NCBI RefSeq assembly: GCF_002204795.1
Contig: NZ_NIXO01000026.1
Span: 21,324 to 85,323, forward strand
DNA: 64,000 nucleotides
From: Pseudomonas sp. K2I15
GTDB lineage: Bacteria; Pseudomonadota; Gammaproteobacteria; Pseudomonadales; Pseudomonadaceae
Direction: 5' to 3'
Position numbers and translations under genes: made by a program. Position 1 is the first letter of the stretch; every line of letters begins with the position of its first letter. Under the pieces are notes generated by a model, which was not told where the DNA came from, ran no database searches, and saw nothing but the letters and a program-made list of their open reading frames with translations. Below, piece after piece: positions 43,378 through 51,329 of the stretch.

Positions 43378-43485
43378 CTGTGGGAGCTGTCGAGCTTTGG
43401 CGAGGCTGCGATGCAAGCGCTGCGGTCTGCCGGAGACAGCGCGGTGATCCCATCGCAGCCTCGCCGGGGCTCGACAGCTCCCACA
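43378..43485. repeat. REP doublet (GTGGGAGCTGTCGAGC type) between hpaE and hpaD
   Basis: CTGTGGGAGCTGTCGAGC and its complement bracket a structured spacer that includes GGCGAGGCTGCGATG and its complement. A second element of the same subtype follows hpaD at 44419-44523, so the dioxygenase gene is flanked by the pair. Confidence 0.9.
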
Positions 43486-43540
43486 TTTGATCTTTGACAA
43501 CACGCTTCCCAGACAAAAACAATTATTCAGGAGAATCATC

Positions 43541-44398
43541 ATGGGCGAAGTCGTCCTGGCAGCGAAGATCTGCCACGTTCCTTCAATGTACCTGTCGGAA
43601 CTGCCCGGCAAGCACCACGGTTGCCGTGAAGCAGCCATCGCCGGGCACAAGGAAATCGGGCGGCGCGCCCGTGAACTGGGGGCCGACACCGCCGTGGTGT
43701 TCGACGTGCACTGGCTGGTCAACAGCGGGTATCACGTCAACTGTGGCGAGCATTTCAAGGGCACCTACACCAGTAACGAGCTGCCGCACTTCATCAAGAA
43801 TATGGAGTACGAGTACCCGGGCTGCCCGGAGCTGGGTGAGCTGATCGCCGCCGAGGCCAACCTGGCCGGCGTGCGCACCATGGCCCACAACATCCCGAGC
43901 CTGGAGCTGGAATACGGCACCCTGGTACCGATGCGCTACATGCACATGGGCGTACCCGACGAGCAGAAGTTCGACGTGATCTCCATCGCCGCCTGGTGCG
44001 CCTGGCACCGCCTGGAAGACAGCTTCGCGTTTGGCGCTGCCGTGCGCCGGGCCATCGAGAAGAGCGACCGCAAAGTCCTGGTGCTGGCCTCGGGTTCCCT
44101 CTCCCACCGTTTCTCGGACGACCGCGAAGCCGAAGCCAACATCCACAACTGGACCCGTGAATTCGACAAGCAGATGGACCTGCACGTGGTGGAAATGTGG
44201 AAGCAAGGCCGCTTCAAGGAGTTCTGCGCGATGCTGCCGGACTACGCCGAGCACTGCTTCGGCGAAGGCAAGATGCACGACACCGCGATGCTCCTGGGTC
44301 TGCTGGGCGGGCCGGACTACAACCAGCCGGCCGAGATCATCACCCAGCCGTTCGGCAGTTCGGGTACCGGCCAGATCAATGCCATTTTCCCTTTATGA
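43541..44398 (+). CDS. hpaD: 3,4-Dihydroxyphenylacetate 2,3-dioxygenase HpaD
   Basis: A 285-residue class III (LigB-type) extradiol dioxygenase that opens the ring of homoprotocatechuate. The sequence follows enterobacterial HpaD closely: AAKICHVPSMYLSELPGKHH, FDVHWLVNSGYHVNCGEHF, LASGSLSHRFSDDRE and SSGTGQINAIFPL. Histidines expected to bind the active-site metal are retained. The start is fixed by CAGGAG before ATG 43541. It is flanked by two related REP doublets, which may act as mRNA-processing or attenuation points in the hpa transcript. Confidence 0.93.
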   Translation: MGEVVLAAKICHVPSMYLSELPGKHHGCREAAIAGHKEIGRRARELGADTAVVFDVHWLVNSGYHVNCGEHFKGTYTSNELPHFIKNMEYEYPGCPELGELIAAEANLAGVRTMAHNIPSLELEYGTLVPMRYMHMGVPDEQKFDVISIAAWCAWHRLEDSFAFGAAVRRAIEKSDRKVLVLASGSLSHRFSDDREAEANIHNWTREFDKQMDLHVVEMWKQGRFKEFCAMLPDYAEHCFGEGKMHDTAMLLGLLGGPDYNQPAEIITQPFGSSGTGQINAIFPL

Positions 44399-44418
44399 GC
44401 CTTGGTGAGGATCAAATA

Positions 44419-44523
44419 TGGGAGCTGTCGAGCCCCAGCGAGGCTGCGATGGGATCGCTACGGTCCGACAGGTACACCGCGGTGATGCCATCGCAGCCTC
44501 GCTAAAGCTCGACAGCTCCCACA
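44419..44523. repeat. REP doublet (GTGGGAGCTGTCGAGC type) between hpaD and hpaF
   Basis: TGGGAGCTGTCGAGC and GCTCGACAGCTCCCA are inverted with GCGAGGCTGCGATG arms inside. It is the same subtype as the copy at 43378-43485. Confidence 0.9.
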
Positions 44524-44560
44524 AGGAATCAGCTGCACCTCACCATGAGAGGAGATACAC

Positions 44561-44953
44561 ATGCCGCACTTCATTGCCGAATACACCGACAACCTCGAAC
44601 AGCAAGCCAACCTGCCGGCGCTGTTCGAACAGGTTCACGCCGTGCTGGGCGACAGCGGCGTGTTTCCCCTGGGGGGCATTCGCAGTCGCGGGGTGCGCCT
44701 GGACACCTGGCGCATGGCCGACGGCAAGCATGACTACGCCTTCGTCCACATGACCCTCAAGGTCGGCCACGGACGGGACCTGGAGACCCGCAAGACAGTC
44801 GCCGAAGCGCTGTTCAAGGTCATCACCGAACACTTCGCCGAGCTGCAATCCCAACGGCTGCTGGCGTTGTCGTTCGAGATGATCGAGCTGCACCCCGAGC
44901 TGAATTTCAAGCAGAACAACGTGCACGCATTCCTGAAGAACCAGGCGGGCTGA
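44561..44953 (+). CDS. hpaF: 5-Carboxymethyl-2-hydroxymuconate isomerase HpaF
   Basis: A 130-residue tautomerase-fold isomerase that converts 5-carboxymethyl-2-hydroxymuconate to the oxo form used by HpaG. MPHFIAEY supplies the catalytic Pro immediately after Met, as required for this superfamily. VFPLGGIRSRGVRLDTWRMAD and the YAFVHMTLKVGHGR region fit CHMI. AGAGGAG precedes the ATG. Confidence 0.92.
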   Translation: MPHFIAEYTDNLEQQANLPALFEQVHAVLGDSGVFPLGGIRSRGVRLDTWRMADGKHDYAFVHMTLKVGHGRDLETRKTVAEALFKVITEHFAELQSQRLLALSFEMIELHPELNFKQNNVHAFLKNQAG

Positions 44954-45002
44954 CCACAGCCCGCTTTCCGCCCATGGCACTCAAACAAAAAAGAACAACA
45001 TC

Positions 45003-46307
45003 ATGAGCACAGCCAATACTGCCGACAGCACCACCCTGATCGAACATCAGCGCACCCACAGCATCGTCACCTGGCGACTGATGCCGTTGCTGCTGATCTG
45101 CTACCTGTTTGCCCACCTGGACCGGATCAACATCGGCTTCGCCAAGATGCAGATGAGCACCGACCTGCACTTCAGCGACACGGTGTACGGCCTCGGGGCC
45201 GGCCTGTTTTTCATCGCCTACGCGCTGTTCGGCGTACCGAGCAACATGGCCCTGGACCGGGTCGGGCCACGGCGCTGGATCGCCTGCCTGATGGTGGTGT
45301 GGGGCGTGCTGTCCACCAGCATGTTGTGGATCGAAAGCTCCACCGGCTTCTACGTGCTGCGCTTTTTGCTGGGGGTGGCCGAGGCCGGCTTCTTCCCGGG
45401 GATTTTGGTGTTTCTCAACCGCTGGTACCCGGCCCGGCGCCGGGCGCAAGTCACCGCGCTGTTTGCGATCGCCGTGCCCATGGCCGGTGTGATCGGCGGC
45501 CCGTTGTCCGGCGCGATCCTGGAGCACTTCCATGATTTTGGCGGGCTGCGCGGCTGGCAGTGGATGTTCCTGATCGAAGGTGCGCCGGTAGTGCTGCTGG
45601 GCCTGGTGGTTCTGAAATACCTGCCGGACAGCTTCGAAACCGTGAAGTGGCTGGAACCGGCGCAAAAGCAACAACTGCGCGAGCAACTGAGCAATGAAGA
45701 ACAGCGCAAATCCATCACCTCCTTTGGCGGCATCGTGCGGGACCCGCAGGTGTGGTTGCTGGTGGCGGTGTACTTCGCGGTGATGCTGGCGGTGAACACC
45801 CTGGCATTCTGGATGCCCACCCTGATTCACGGCGCCGGCATCGGCCGCGACAGCCAGGTGGGCCTGCTGAGTGCCGTGCCGTACCTGGCCGGGTGCTTCT
45901 TCATGATCGGCTGCGGACGCTCATCCGACCGCCACCGCGAGCGCCGCTGGCACCTGTGCGTGCCGTTGCTGATGTCGGCCATCGGCATCGCCGTCGCCGG
46001 GCTCTCGCCCACCAACCCGACCCTGGTGCTGGGCGGCCTGATCCTGGCCGGCATGGGCGCCAGCGCGGCGTTGCCGATGTTCTGGCAACTGCCGCCGGCG
46101 TTCCTGTCCAACAGCACCCAGGCGGCCGGCATCGCGCTGATCAGCTCGTTCGGCAGCATCGCTTCGTTTCTTGCGCCGTACCTGATCGGCTGGATGCGCG
46201 ACACCACCCAAAGCGCGAGCCTGGCCCTGTACGTGCTGGCGCTGCTTATCGCCCTCGGCGGCCTGCTGGTGCTGCGCACCCACGCTGCCATCGTCAACCC
46301 CCAGTAG
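45003..46307 (+). CDS. hpaX: 4-Hydroxyphenylacetate permease HpaX (MFS)
   Basis: The 434-residue, 12-helix MFS transporter belongs to the anion:cation symporter group. Diagnostic parts are LMPLLLICYLFAHLDRINIG, GVAEAGFFPGILVFLNRWYP (family signature) and GDRR-like loop residues. In the hpa context it should import 4-HPA or homoprotocatechuate with protons. It lies between hpaF and hpaH with short gaps and is therefore probably within the same transcriptional region. Confidence 0.88.
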   Translation: MSTANTADSTTLIEHQRTHSIVTWRLMPLLLICYLFAHLDRINIGFAKMQMSTDLHFSDTVYGLGAGLFFIAYALFGVPSNMALDRVGPRRWIACLMVVWGVLSTSMLWIESSTGFYVLRFLLGVAEAGFFPGILVFLNRWYPARRRAQVTALFAIAVPMAGVIGGPLSGAILEHFHDFGGLRGWQWMFLIEGAPVVLLGLVVLKYLPDSFETVKWLEPAQKQQLREQLSNEEQRKSITSFGGIVRDPQVWLLVAVYFAVMLAVNTLAFWMPTLIHGAGIGRDSQVGLLSAVPYLAGCFFMIGCGRSSDRHRERRWHLCVPLLMSAIGIAVAGLSPTNPTLVLGGLILAGMGASAALPMFWQLPPAFLSNSTQAAGIALISSFGSIASFLAPYLIGWMRDTTQSASLALYVLALLIALGGLLVLRTHAAIVNPQ

Positions 46308-46317
46308 AGAGTTCGTC

Positions 46318-47121
46318 ATGCTTGATCAAGCCCTTATCCAGCAAGCCGCCGCCCGCCTCGACCAGGCCGAGCGTTCCCGTGGACAGGTGCGCCAGTTTTC
46401 CCTGGAGCACCCGAACATCACCCTCGAAGACGCCTATGCCATCCAGCGCGCCTGGGTGGCACAGAAAATCAAGGACGGGCGCAAGCTGGTCGGGCACAAG
46501 ATCGGCCTCACCTCCCGGGCCATGCAGGTGTCGTCGAACATCAGCGAGCCGGACTACGGCGCCCTGCTCGATGACATGTTCTTCGACGAAGGCACTGATA
46601 TCCCGTTCGAGCGCTTCATCGTGCCAAGGGTGGAAGTGGAACTGGCGTTCATCCTTGGCAAACCGCTCAAAGGCCCGAACTGCACGATTTTCGATGTGCT
46701 CGATGCCACCGAATGGGTGATCCCGGCGCTGGAAATCATCGACGCACGCATCCAGCAAATCGACCCGCACACCAATGCCACGCGCAAGGTGTTCGACACC
46801 ATCTCCGACAACGCCGCCAACGCCGGTGTGGTGATGGGCGGCCGTGCCGTGCGCCCGACCGAGATCGACCTGCGCAAGGTGCCGGCGGTGTTGTACCGCA
46901 ACGGGGTGATCGAAGAATCCGGCGTTTCGGCGGCCGTGCTCAATCATCCGGCCAAGGGTGTGGCGTGGCTGGCGAACAAACTGGCGCCGTACGACGTCAC
47001 CTTGCAACCCGGCCAGATCATCCTCGGCGGCTCCTTTACCCGCCCGGTGGCAGCAAATCCGGGTGACACCTTCCATGTCGACTACGACATGCTGGGCTCC
47101 ATCTCCTGCCGCTTTGTCTGA
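46318..47121 (+). CDS. hpaH: 2-Oxo-hept-4-ene-1,7-dioate hydratase HpaH
   Basis: A 267-residue member of the FAH/hydratase family that adds water to 2-oxohept-4-enedioate, giving 4-hydroxy-2-oxoheptanedioate. The motifs GHKIGLTSRAMQ, PRVEVELAFILGKPL and IILGGSFTRPVAANPGD follow HpaH/MhpD-type hydratases. GAGAG stands before the ATG. The gene is 18 bases from hpaI. Confidence 0.92.
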   Translation: MLDQALIQQAAARLDQAERSRGQVRQFSLEHPNITLEDAYAIQRAWVAQKIKDGRKLVGHKIGLTSRAMQVSSNISEPDYGALLDDMFFDEGTDIPFERFIVPRVEVELAFILGKPLKGPNCTIFDVLDATEWVIPALEIIDARIQQIDPHTNATRKVFDTISDNAANAGVVMGGRAVRPTEIDLRKVPAVLYRNGVIEESGVSAAVLNHPAKGVAWLANKLAPYDVTLQPGQIILGGSFTRPVAANPGDTFHVDYDMLGSISCRFV

Positions 47122-47139
47122 ATACTGGAGGACTGTTTC

Positions 47140-47940
47140 ATGGACATGCCCATCAACCGCTTCAAGCAGCGCCTGCAAAGTGGCGAAACCCAGATCGGCC
47201 TGTGGCTCGGCCTGGCCGATGCCTATTGCGCCGAGCTGGCGGCGAATGCCGGGTTTGACTGGCTGCTGATCGACGGCGAGCACGCGCCGAATGACCTGCG
47301 CGGGATGCTCGGCCAGTTGCAGGCGGTTGCGCCGTACGCCAGCCAGCCGGTGATTCGCCCGGTGATCGGCGATACGGCGTTGATCAAGCAGGTGCTGGAT
47401 ATTGGCGTGCAGACGCTGTTGGTGCCGATGGTGGAGACGGCTGAACAGGCGCGGCAACTGGTGCGGGCGATGCGTTATCCGCCTCATGGCGTACGGGGTG
47501 TTGGCAGTGCGCTGGCGCGGGCGTCGCGCTGGAACAGTATTCCTGGGTATCTGGATGAGGCCGATGCGCAGATGTGCCTGCTGGTGCAGATCGAGAACCG
47601 TGAAGGCCTGGAGAATTTGGACGCAATTGCGGCGGTTGACGGGGTGGACGGGGTATTTATCGGGCCGGCGGATCTGAGTGCGGCCATGGGGCATCGGGGG
47701 AATCCGGGGCATCCTGAGGTGCAGCTGGCGATTGAAGACGCGATCGGGCGGATTCAAAGGGCTGGCAAGGCGGCGGGGATTTTGAGTGCAGATGAGAAGC
47801 TGGCGCGGCGGTATATCGAGTTGGGGGCGGCGTTTGTGGCGGTCGGGGTTGATACGACCGTGTTGATGCGTGGGTTGCAGGGCTTGGCGGCCAAGTTCAA
47901 AGACACCGCAGCACCCGCCACTTCCGGCGGGGTGTACTGA
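47140..47940 (+). CDS. hpaI: 4-Hydroxy-2-oxoheptanedioate aldolase HpaI
   Basis: A 266-residue class II metal-dependent aldolase that splits 4-hydroxy-2-oxoheptanedioate to pyruvate and succinate semialdehyde, ending the pathway. It has the active-site IDGEHAPND (Asp45, His48), an Arg near 73, and metal ligands in QIENREGLEN and GPADLSAAMGH. GGAGG precedes the ATG. Codon use in the 3' third is visibly richer in G. A REP doublet follows. Confidence 0.92.
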   Translation: MDMPINRFKQRLQSGETQIGLWLGLADAYCAELAANAGFDWLLIDGEHAPNDLRGMLGQLQAVAPYASQPVIRPVIGDTALIKQVLDIGVQTLLVPMVETAEQARQLVRAMRYPPHGVRGVGSALARASRWNSIPGYLDEADAQMCLLVQIENREGLENLDAIAAVDGVDGVFIGPADLSAAMGHRGNPGHPEVQLAIEDAIGRIQRAGKAAGILSADEKLARRYIELGAAFVAVGVDTTVLMRGLQGLAAKFKDTAAPATSGGVY

Positions 47941-47966
47941 CTCTCTGAAACAACAAAGATCCAAAA

Positions 47967-48055
47967 TGTGGGAGCGGGCTTGCTCGCGAAAGCGGTGTAT
48001 CAGTGCCAGATTTGTTGGCTGACCCACCGCATTGGCGAGCAAGCCCGCTCCCACA
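47967..48055. repeat. REP doublet (TGTGGGAGCGGGCTTGCTCG type)
   Basis: Left arm TGTGGGAGCGGGCTTGCTCG and right arm CGAGCAAGCCCGCTCCCACA are complementary, between the convergent hpaI and hpaR copy 2. Confidence 0.92.
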
Positions 48056-48088
48056 AAAGCCCATTCCCACATTGGGATCCGGGGTGTT

Positions 48089-48511
48089 TCACCGCTTGAT
48101 GGTCTTCAACTCATCCAGCAACCCCAACAACACCTGCAACTTCTCCTCCCCGAACTGCCCCTGCAAGCGCTGGTAATTCTCCTCCATGCACTGGCTCATC
48201 GACTCAAAACTGGCCTTGCCCTTCTCCGCCAGCGTCACCAGTACCCGTCGCTGATCCTGCTCGGCCTTGCGCCGATGCACCATCCCCGCCGCCTCCATGC
48301 GCACCAGCACGCCGGTCATGCTCGGTTTGAGAATGCACGCCAGCTCCGCCAGTTGATAAATCTCCAGCTCGTCATGCTGGCTCAGAATTCGAATAACCCG
48401 CCATTGCTGCTCGGTCAGCCCATGCTCATTCAGCGAGGGCCGGAAAAAGCTCATGGCCGCTTCACGGGCCTGAAGCAAGGTCAAGGTCAGGGATTGTCTG
48501 GGTTTCAACAT
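48089..48511 (-). CDS. hpaR: MarR-family regulator HpaR (copy 2)
   Basis: A 140-residue HpaR clearly paralogous to the protein at 37525-37947. It shares SLTLTLLQAREA, FFRP-LNEH-LTEQQWRVIRIL and LACILKPSMTGVL, and differs mainly in the C-terminal helices. The winged helix is at about 35-100. It closes the hpa cluster on the right, convergent with hpaI. A GTTAA-TGTT-TTAAC inverted repeat stands 25 bases before its start and may be an auto-operator. Which of the two copies controls the hpaG1 promoter cannot be told. Confidence 0.88.
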   Translation of the reverse strand: MLKPRQSLTLTLLQAREAAMSFFRPSLNEHGLTEQQWRVIRILSQHDELEIYQLAELACILKPSMTGVLVRMEAAGMVHRRKAEQDQRRVLVTLAEKGKASFESMSQCMEENYQRLQGQFGEEKLQVLLGLLDELKTIKR

Positions 48512-48535
48512 AGGCTCAGGGTCACGATAAATTTA

Positions 48536-48549
48536 GTTAATGTTTTAAC
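48536..48549. promoter_or_regulatory. GTTAA-N4-TTAAC inverted repeat upstream of hpaR copy 2
   Basis: The perfect 5-bp inverted repeat lies in the promoter region shared by hpaR copy 2 and the divergent FAD oxidoreductase gene. It resembles the GTTAAC elements at hpaG1, so HpaR may bind here. Confidence 0.45.
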
Positions 48550-48706
48550 GAAACTCTAACACTCTCCTCCCCTCCTCACGCTATAACTTGTGAGACGGGC
48601 GAAGGCTCTGGCGCGCAGGATCAAAACCTGCGGCACACAGAATCAAGACATCCGCCGCGCCAACGCTCTTAATACGCTCATTAGCTCTTCACTGTCAGGC
48701 AGCGCA

Positions 48707-50005
48707 ATGATCAATATCGAAACGCCGACCTATTACACGGCGACCAAGAAATACAACCTCAGCTTCCCGACCCTGGAACAGGACGTGGAAGCCGATGTGG
48801 TGATCATCGGCGGCGGCTTTTCCGGGATCAACACCGCCCTGGAACTCGCTGAAAAAGGCATCACCAATATCGTGGTGCTGGAAGCGCGTTACCTGGGGTT
48901 TGGGGGCACCGGGCGCAACGGTGGGCAGATCATGGCCGGCATCGGGCACGACCTGGAAAAGATCAAGAAGGAGGTGGGTGAAGATGGCCTGCGCCAGATC
49001 TTCGAGATCAGCGACCTGGGCGCCGACATCATCAAGAACCGCATCGCCAAGTACGACATCGATGCCGACTTCTGCCACGGCTACGGCTACATGGGCTTCA
49101 ACGCCCGCCAGGAAAAGACCCTGCGCGCCTGGGAAAAAGACTTCAAATCCATCAACTCCCAACACGAGATCCGCTTCCTCGGCGGCTCCGACGTGAAGCA
49201 GATCATCGGCTCAGATGCCTACAGCAGCGCCCTGCTACACATGGGCGGCGGGCATGTGCACTCGTTGAACCTGCTATTGGGTGAAGCCAAGGCCCTGGCC
49301 GGCCATGGCGTGCAAATTTTCGAGAACAGCCCGGCGCTGGAAGTCAGCTACGGCGAACGCATCACCGTGCGCACCGGGCGTGGCTCGGTCAAGGCCAGCA
49401 AGCTGCTGTGGGCCTGCGACAGTTTTCTCAACAAGCTGGAGCCGGAACTGCACCGTTCGACCATCAACACCTACGCGTTCCAGATGATGACCGAGCCGTT
49501 GTCCGAGGAGCTGATCAACCGCATCAGCCCGATTCGCGGGGCCTACAGCGACATTCGCCCGGTGATCGACTACTACCGCGTCACCAACGAAAACCGCCTG
49601 CTGTTCGGCGCCGCCACGCCGTTGGTCGAGCACATTCCCGGCGATTTAAAAGCCTGGAACCGCAACCTGATGCTGAAAATCTTCCCGTACCTCAAGGACG
49701 TGAAGATCGACCTGGCCTGGGGCGGTCCGATGGCCTGCACCCCGAACCTGTTCCCGCAGATCGGCACCCTGCCCGGTCGCAGCAACGCGTTCTATGTACA
49801 GGGCTATTCGGGCTTCGGTGTCACCCCGAGCCACATCATCTGCAAGGTGCTGGCCGAGGGCATGAGCGAAGGCTCGGCGCGGTATGACCTGGTCAGCTCG
49901 ATCCATCGCCCGACCATCATCGGCAAGGACGCGATCCGCCCGCTGCTGCTCACTGCCGGCAAGTCCTGGCACCAGCTCTCCGGTTACTGGAACGGCCGCC
50001 GCTAA
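48707..50005 (+). CDS. FAD-dependent oxidoreductase of the DAO family (PuuB-like amine oxidase)
   Basis: The 432-residue flavoenzyme has the dinucleotide-binding motif IIGGGFSGINTALELAEKG (GxGxxG at about 35-40) and GFGGTGRNGGQ. The C-terminal YVQGYSGFGVTPSHI is typical of gamma-glutamylputrescine oxidase-type DAO proteins. It would oxidise an amine or N-substituted amine to aldehyde, releasing H2O2 or passing electrons on. Its position beside hpa genes and monoamine genes suggests an aromatic amine or its conjugate as substrate. That is inference. The ATG at 48707 is chosen because the family N-terminus begins there. Confidence 0.78.
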   Translation: MINIETPTYYTATKKYNLSFPTLEQDVEADVVIIGGGFSGINTALELAEKGITNIVVLEARYLGFGGTGRNGGQIMAGIGHDLEKIKKEVGEDGLRQIFEISDLGADIIKNRIAKYDIDADFCHGYGYMGFNARQEKTLRAWEKDFKSINSQHEIRFLGGSDVKQIIGSDAYSSALLHMGGGHVHSLNLLLGEAKALAGHGVQIFENSPALEVSYGERITVRTGRGSVKASKLLWACDSFLNKLEPELHRSTINTYAFQMMTEPLSEELINRISPIRGAYSDIRPVIDYYRVTNENRLLFGAATPLVEHIPGDLKAWNRNLMLKIFPYLKDVKIDLAWGGPMACTPNLFPQIGTLPGRSNAFYVQGYSGFGVTPSHIICKVLAEGMSEGSARYDLVSSIHRPTIIGKDAIRPLLLTAGKSWHQLSGYWNGRR

Positions 50006-50030
50006 AGCCCAATACCTGACACCTGACACC

Positions 50031-50130
50031 TGTAGGAGCGAGCTTGCTCGCGAAAAACTCAAGGACGCCGCGTTCATTCAGGACGCCAACGTCATCGTTG
50101 ACGACCTTCGCGAGCAAGCTCGCGCCTACA
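50031..50130. repeat. REP doublet (TGTAGGAGCGAGCTTGCTCG type)
   Basis: TGTAGGAGCGAGCTTGCTCG and its near-complement CGAGCAAGCTCGCGCCTACA lie between the oxidoreductase and the cupin gene. One mismatch is in the outer stem. Confidence 0.9.
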
Positions 50131-50166
50131 GTTGATCGCTATTTTTTCCCATCAGGAGCAACTGCC

Positions 50167-50532
50167 ATGACCCTCATCACCCTCAAGAAAGACATCCAGC
50201 TGTCGGAACTCGACGCCTGGGGCACCGTCGCCGACCTCGGTTCGACCATCCTCGAAGGCGAAGTCCGGGCCTTCGGCAAAATGACCTTCGGCGCACCCAC
50301 CGACCCGGTCAGCAGCGCTTATTTCGGCACCACCCAGGGCAAGTTCCGCATGGTCTACCCATTCGCCGAACAGGCCACCGTGGTCACCGGCGAAGTGGTG
50401 CTCACCGATGAGTCCACCGGCCAGAGCACCCGCTACAAGGCCGGCGACAGCTGGTTCGTGACCAAAGGCACGCCGGTGCTGTGGGAAGTGGTCAGCGAAA
50501 GTTTCGTCAAACACTACTTCGCCGTGGTGTGA
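50167..50532 (+). CDS. Cupin-domain protein (DUF861/Cupin_3 type)
   Basis: A 121-residue single-domain cupin with GKFRMVYPFAEQATVVTGEV and ESTGQSTRYKAGDSWFVTKG. The pattern is that of (S)-ureidoglycine-aminohydrolase-like or DUF861 proteins, which often accompany PuuB-type amine oxidases. CAGGAG precedes ATG 50167. Metal-binding histidines are sparse, so it may be a non-enzymatic or small-molecule-binding form. It follows the FAD enzyme after a REP element. Confidence 0.75.
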   Translation: MTLITLKKDIQLSELDAWGTVADLGSTILEGEVRAFGKMTFGAPTDPVSSAYFGTTQGKFRMVYPFAEQATVVTGEVVLTDESTGQSTRYKAGDSWFVTKGTPVLWEVVSESFVKHYFAVV

Positions 50533-50584
50533 TGGACCCGGCTGCCGGCACCCGTCGGCAGCCCTTTGGCGCAGGTGACTGACC

Positions 50585-51244
50585 ATGCACGCCCTCCCCG
50601 CCCACGAAGTCGCCGGCCAGTGCCTGCAGGCTTTCACCCGGCTGATTCCGGTCAGCCAGGCCGCGTTCTATTGTGTCGACCGGCACCTGCAGGCGCGGGA
50701 TTTCCAGCTGCACGGCATGAGCGGCGAAATGCACCGCGACTACCTGGACAACTACCGCCAATTCGATCCTCTTCAACCCCGCAACTGCCTGTCCAGCGGG
50801 TTGGCAGTGGTGCCGCTGGGCTTTGCGATGGCCCGCCAGCCAACGCGGGATACCCGGCGTTATGGGGATTTTTTGCGGCGCTATGGCGTGGTCGATGTGG
50901 TGGAAATCCTCGCCCAGCGCGCCGGCCAACCACAGGCGGCGATTTCGCTGTTGCGCACGGCTGATCAAGGCGCCTTCACCGGCGAGCAACTGGCCCAACT
51001 GAATGCCCTGCAAACCTTGCTGCAACTGGCCGTCGCCAACATGCAGCCCGCTGAAGATGCGCTGGCCGGCCTGACGCCCAAGGAGCGCCAGATCGCCCTG
51101 TTGTTGCGCCAGGGCGCCAGCAACAAACAGCTGGCCCAGGAGCTGGACGTCGGCCTGCCAACCATCAAGACCCACCTGATCAACCTGTTTCGCAAGACCG
51201 GCGTCAGTAGCCGCACAGAGCTGGTGGGCACGCTGTTTCTGTAG
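50585..51244 (+). CDS. LuxR-family transcriptional regulator
   Basis: A 219-residue regulator with an unrecognised N-terminal sensor domain (about 1-145) and a C-terminal LuxR helix-turn-helix (about 155-215, LTPKERQIALLLRQGASNKQ, then VGLPTIKTHLINLFRKTGVSSR). AGGTGACTGACC precedes the ATG. It lies directly upstream of moaF. A perfect TCAACC-ATCC-GGTTGA palindrome sits in the gap, so it probably controls the moaF-SDR operon. Confidence 0.8.
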   Translation: MHALPAHEVAGQCLQAFTRLIPVSQAAFYCVDRHLQARDFQLHGMSGEMHRDYLDNYRQFDPLQPRNCLSSGLAVVPLGFAMARQPTRDTRRYGDFLRRYGVVDVVEILAQRAGQPQAAISLLRTADQGAFTGEQLAQLNALQTLLQLAVANMQPAEDALAGLTPKERQIALLLRQGASNKQLAQELDVGLPTIKTHLINLFRKTGVSSRTELVGTLFL

Positions 51245-51250
51245 CCCGCC

Positions 51251-51266
51251 TCAACCATCCGGTTGA
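51251..51266. promoter_or_regulatory. Lux-box-like palindrome before moaF
   Basis: TCAACC-ATCC-GGTTGA is a perfect 6-bp inverted repeat in the 85-base gap between the LuxR gene and moaF. Size and place suit a LuxR-type dimer site. Confidence 0.45.
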
Positions 51267-51329
51267 TACCCGAGCCCGCTCCCGGGCGCGATGATCCGTG
51301 GTGTTCATCCACCCAACCGGAGCATCGCA

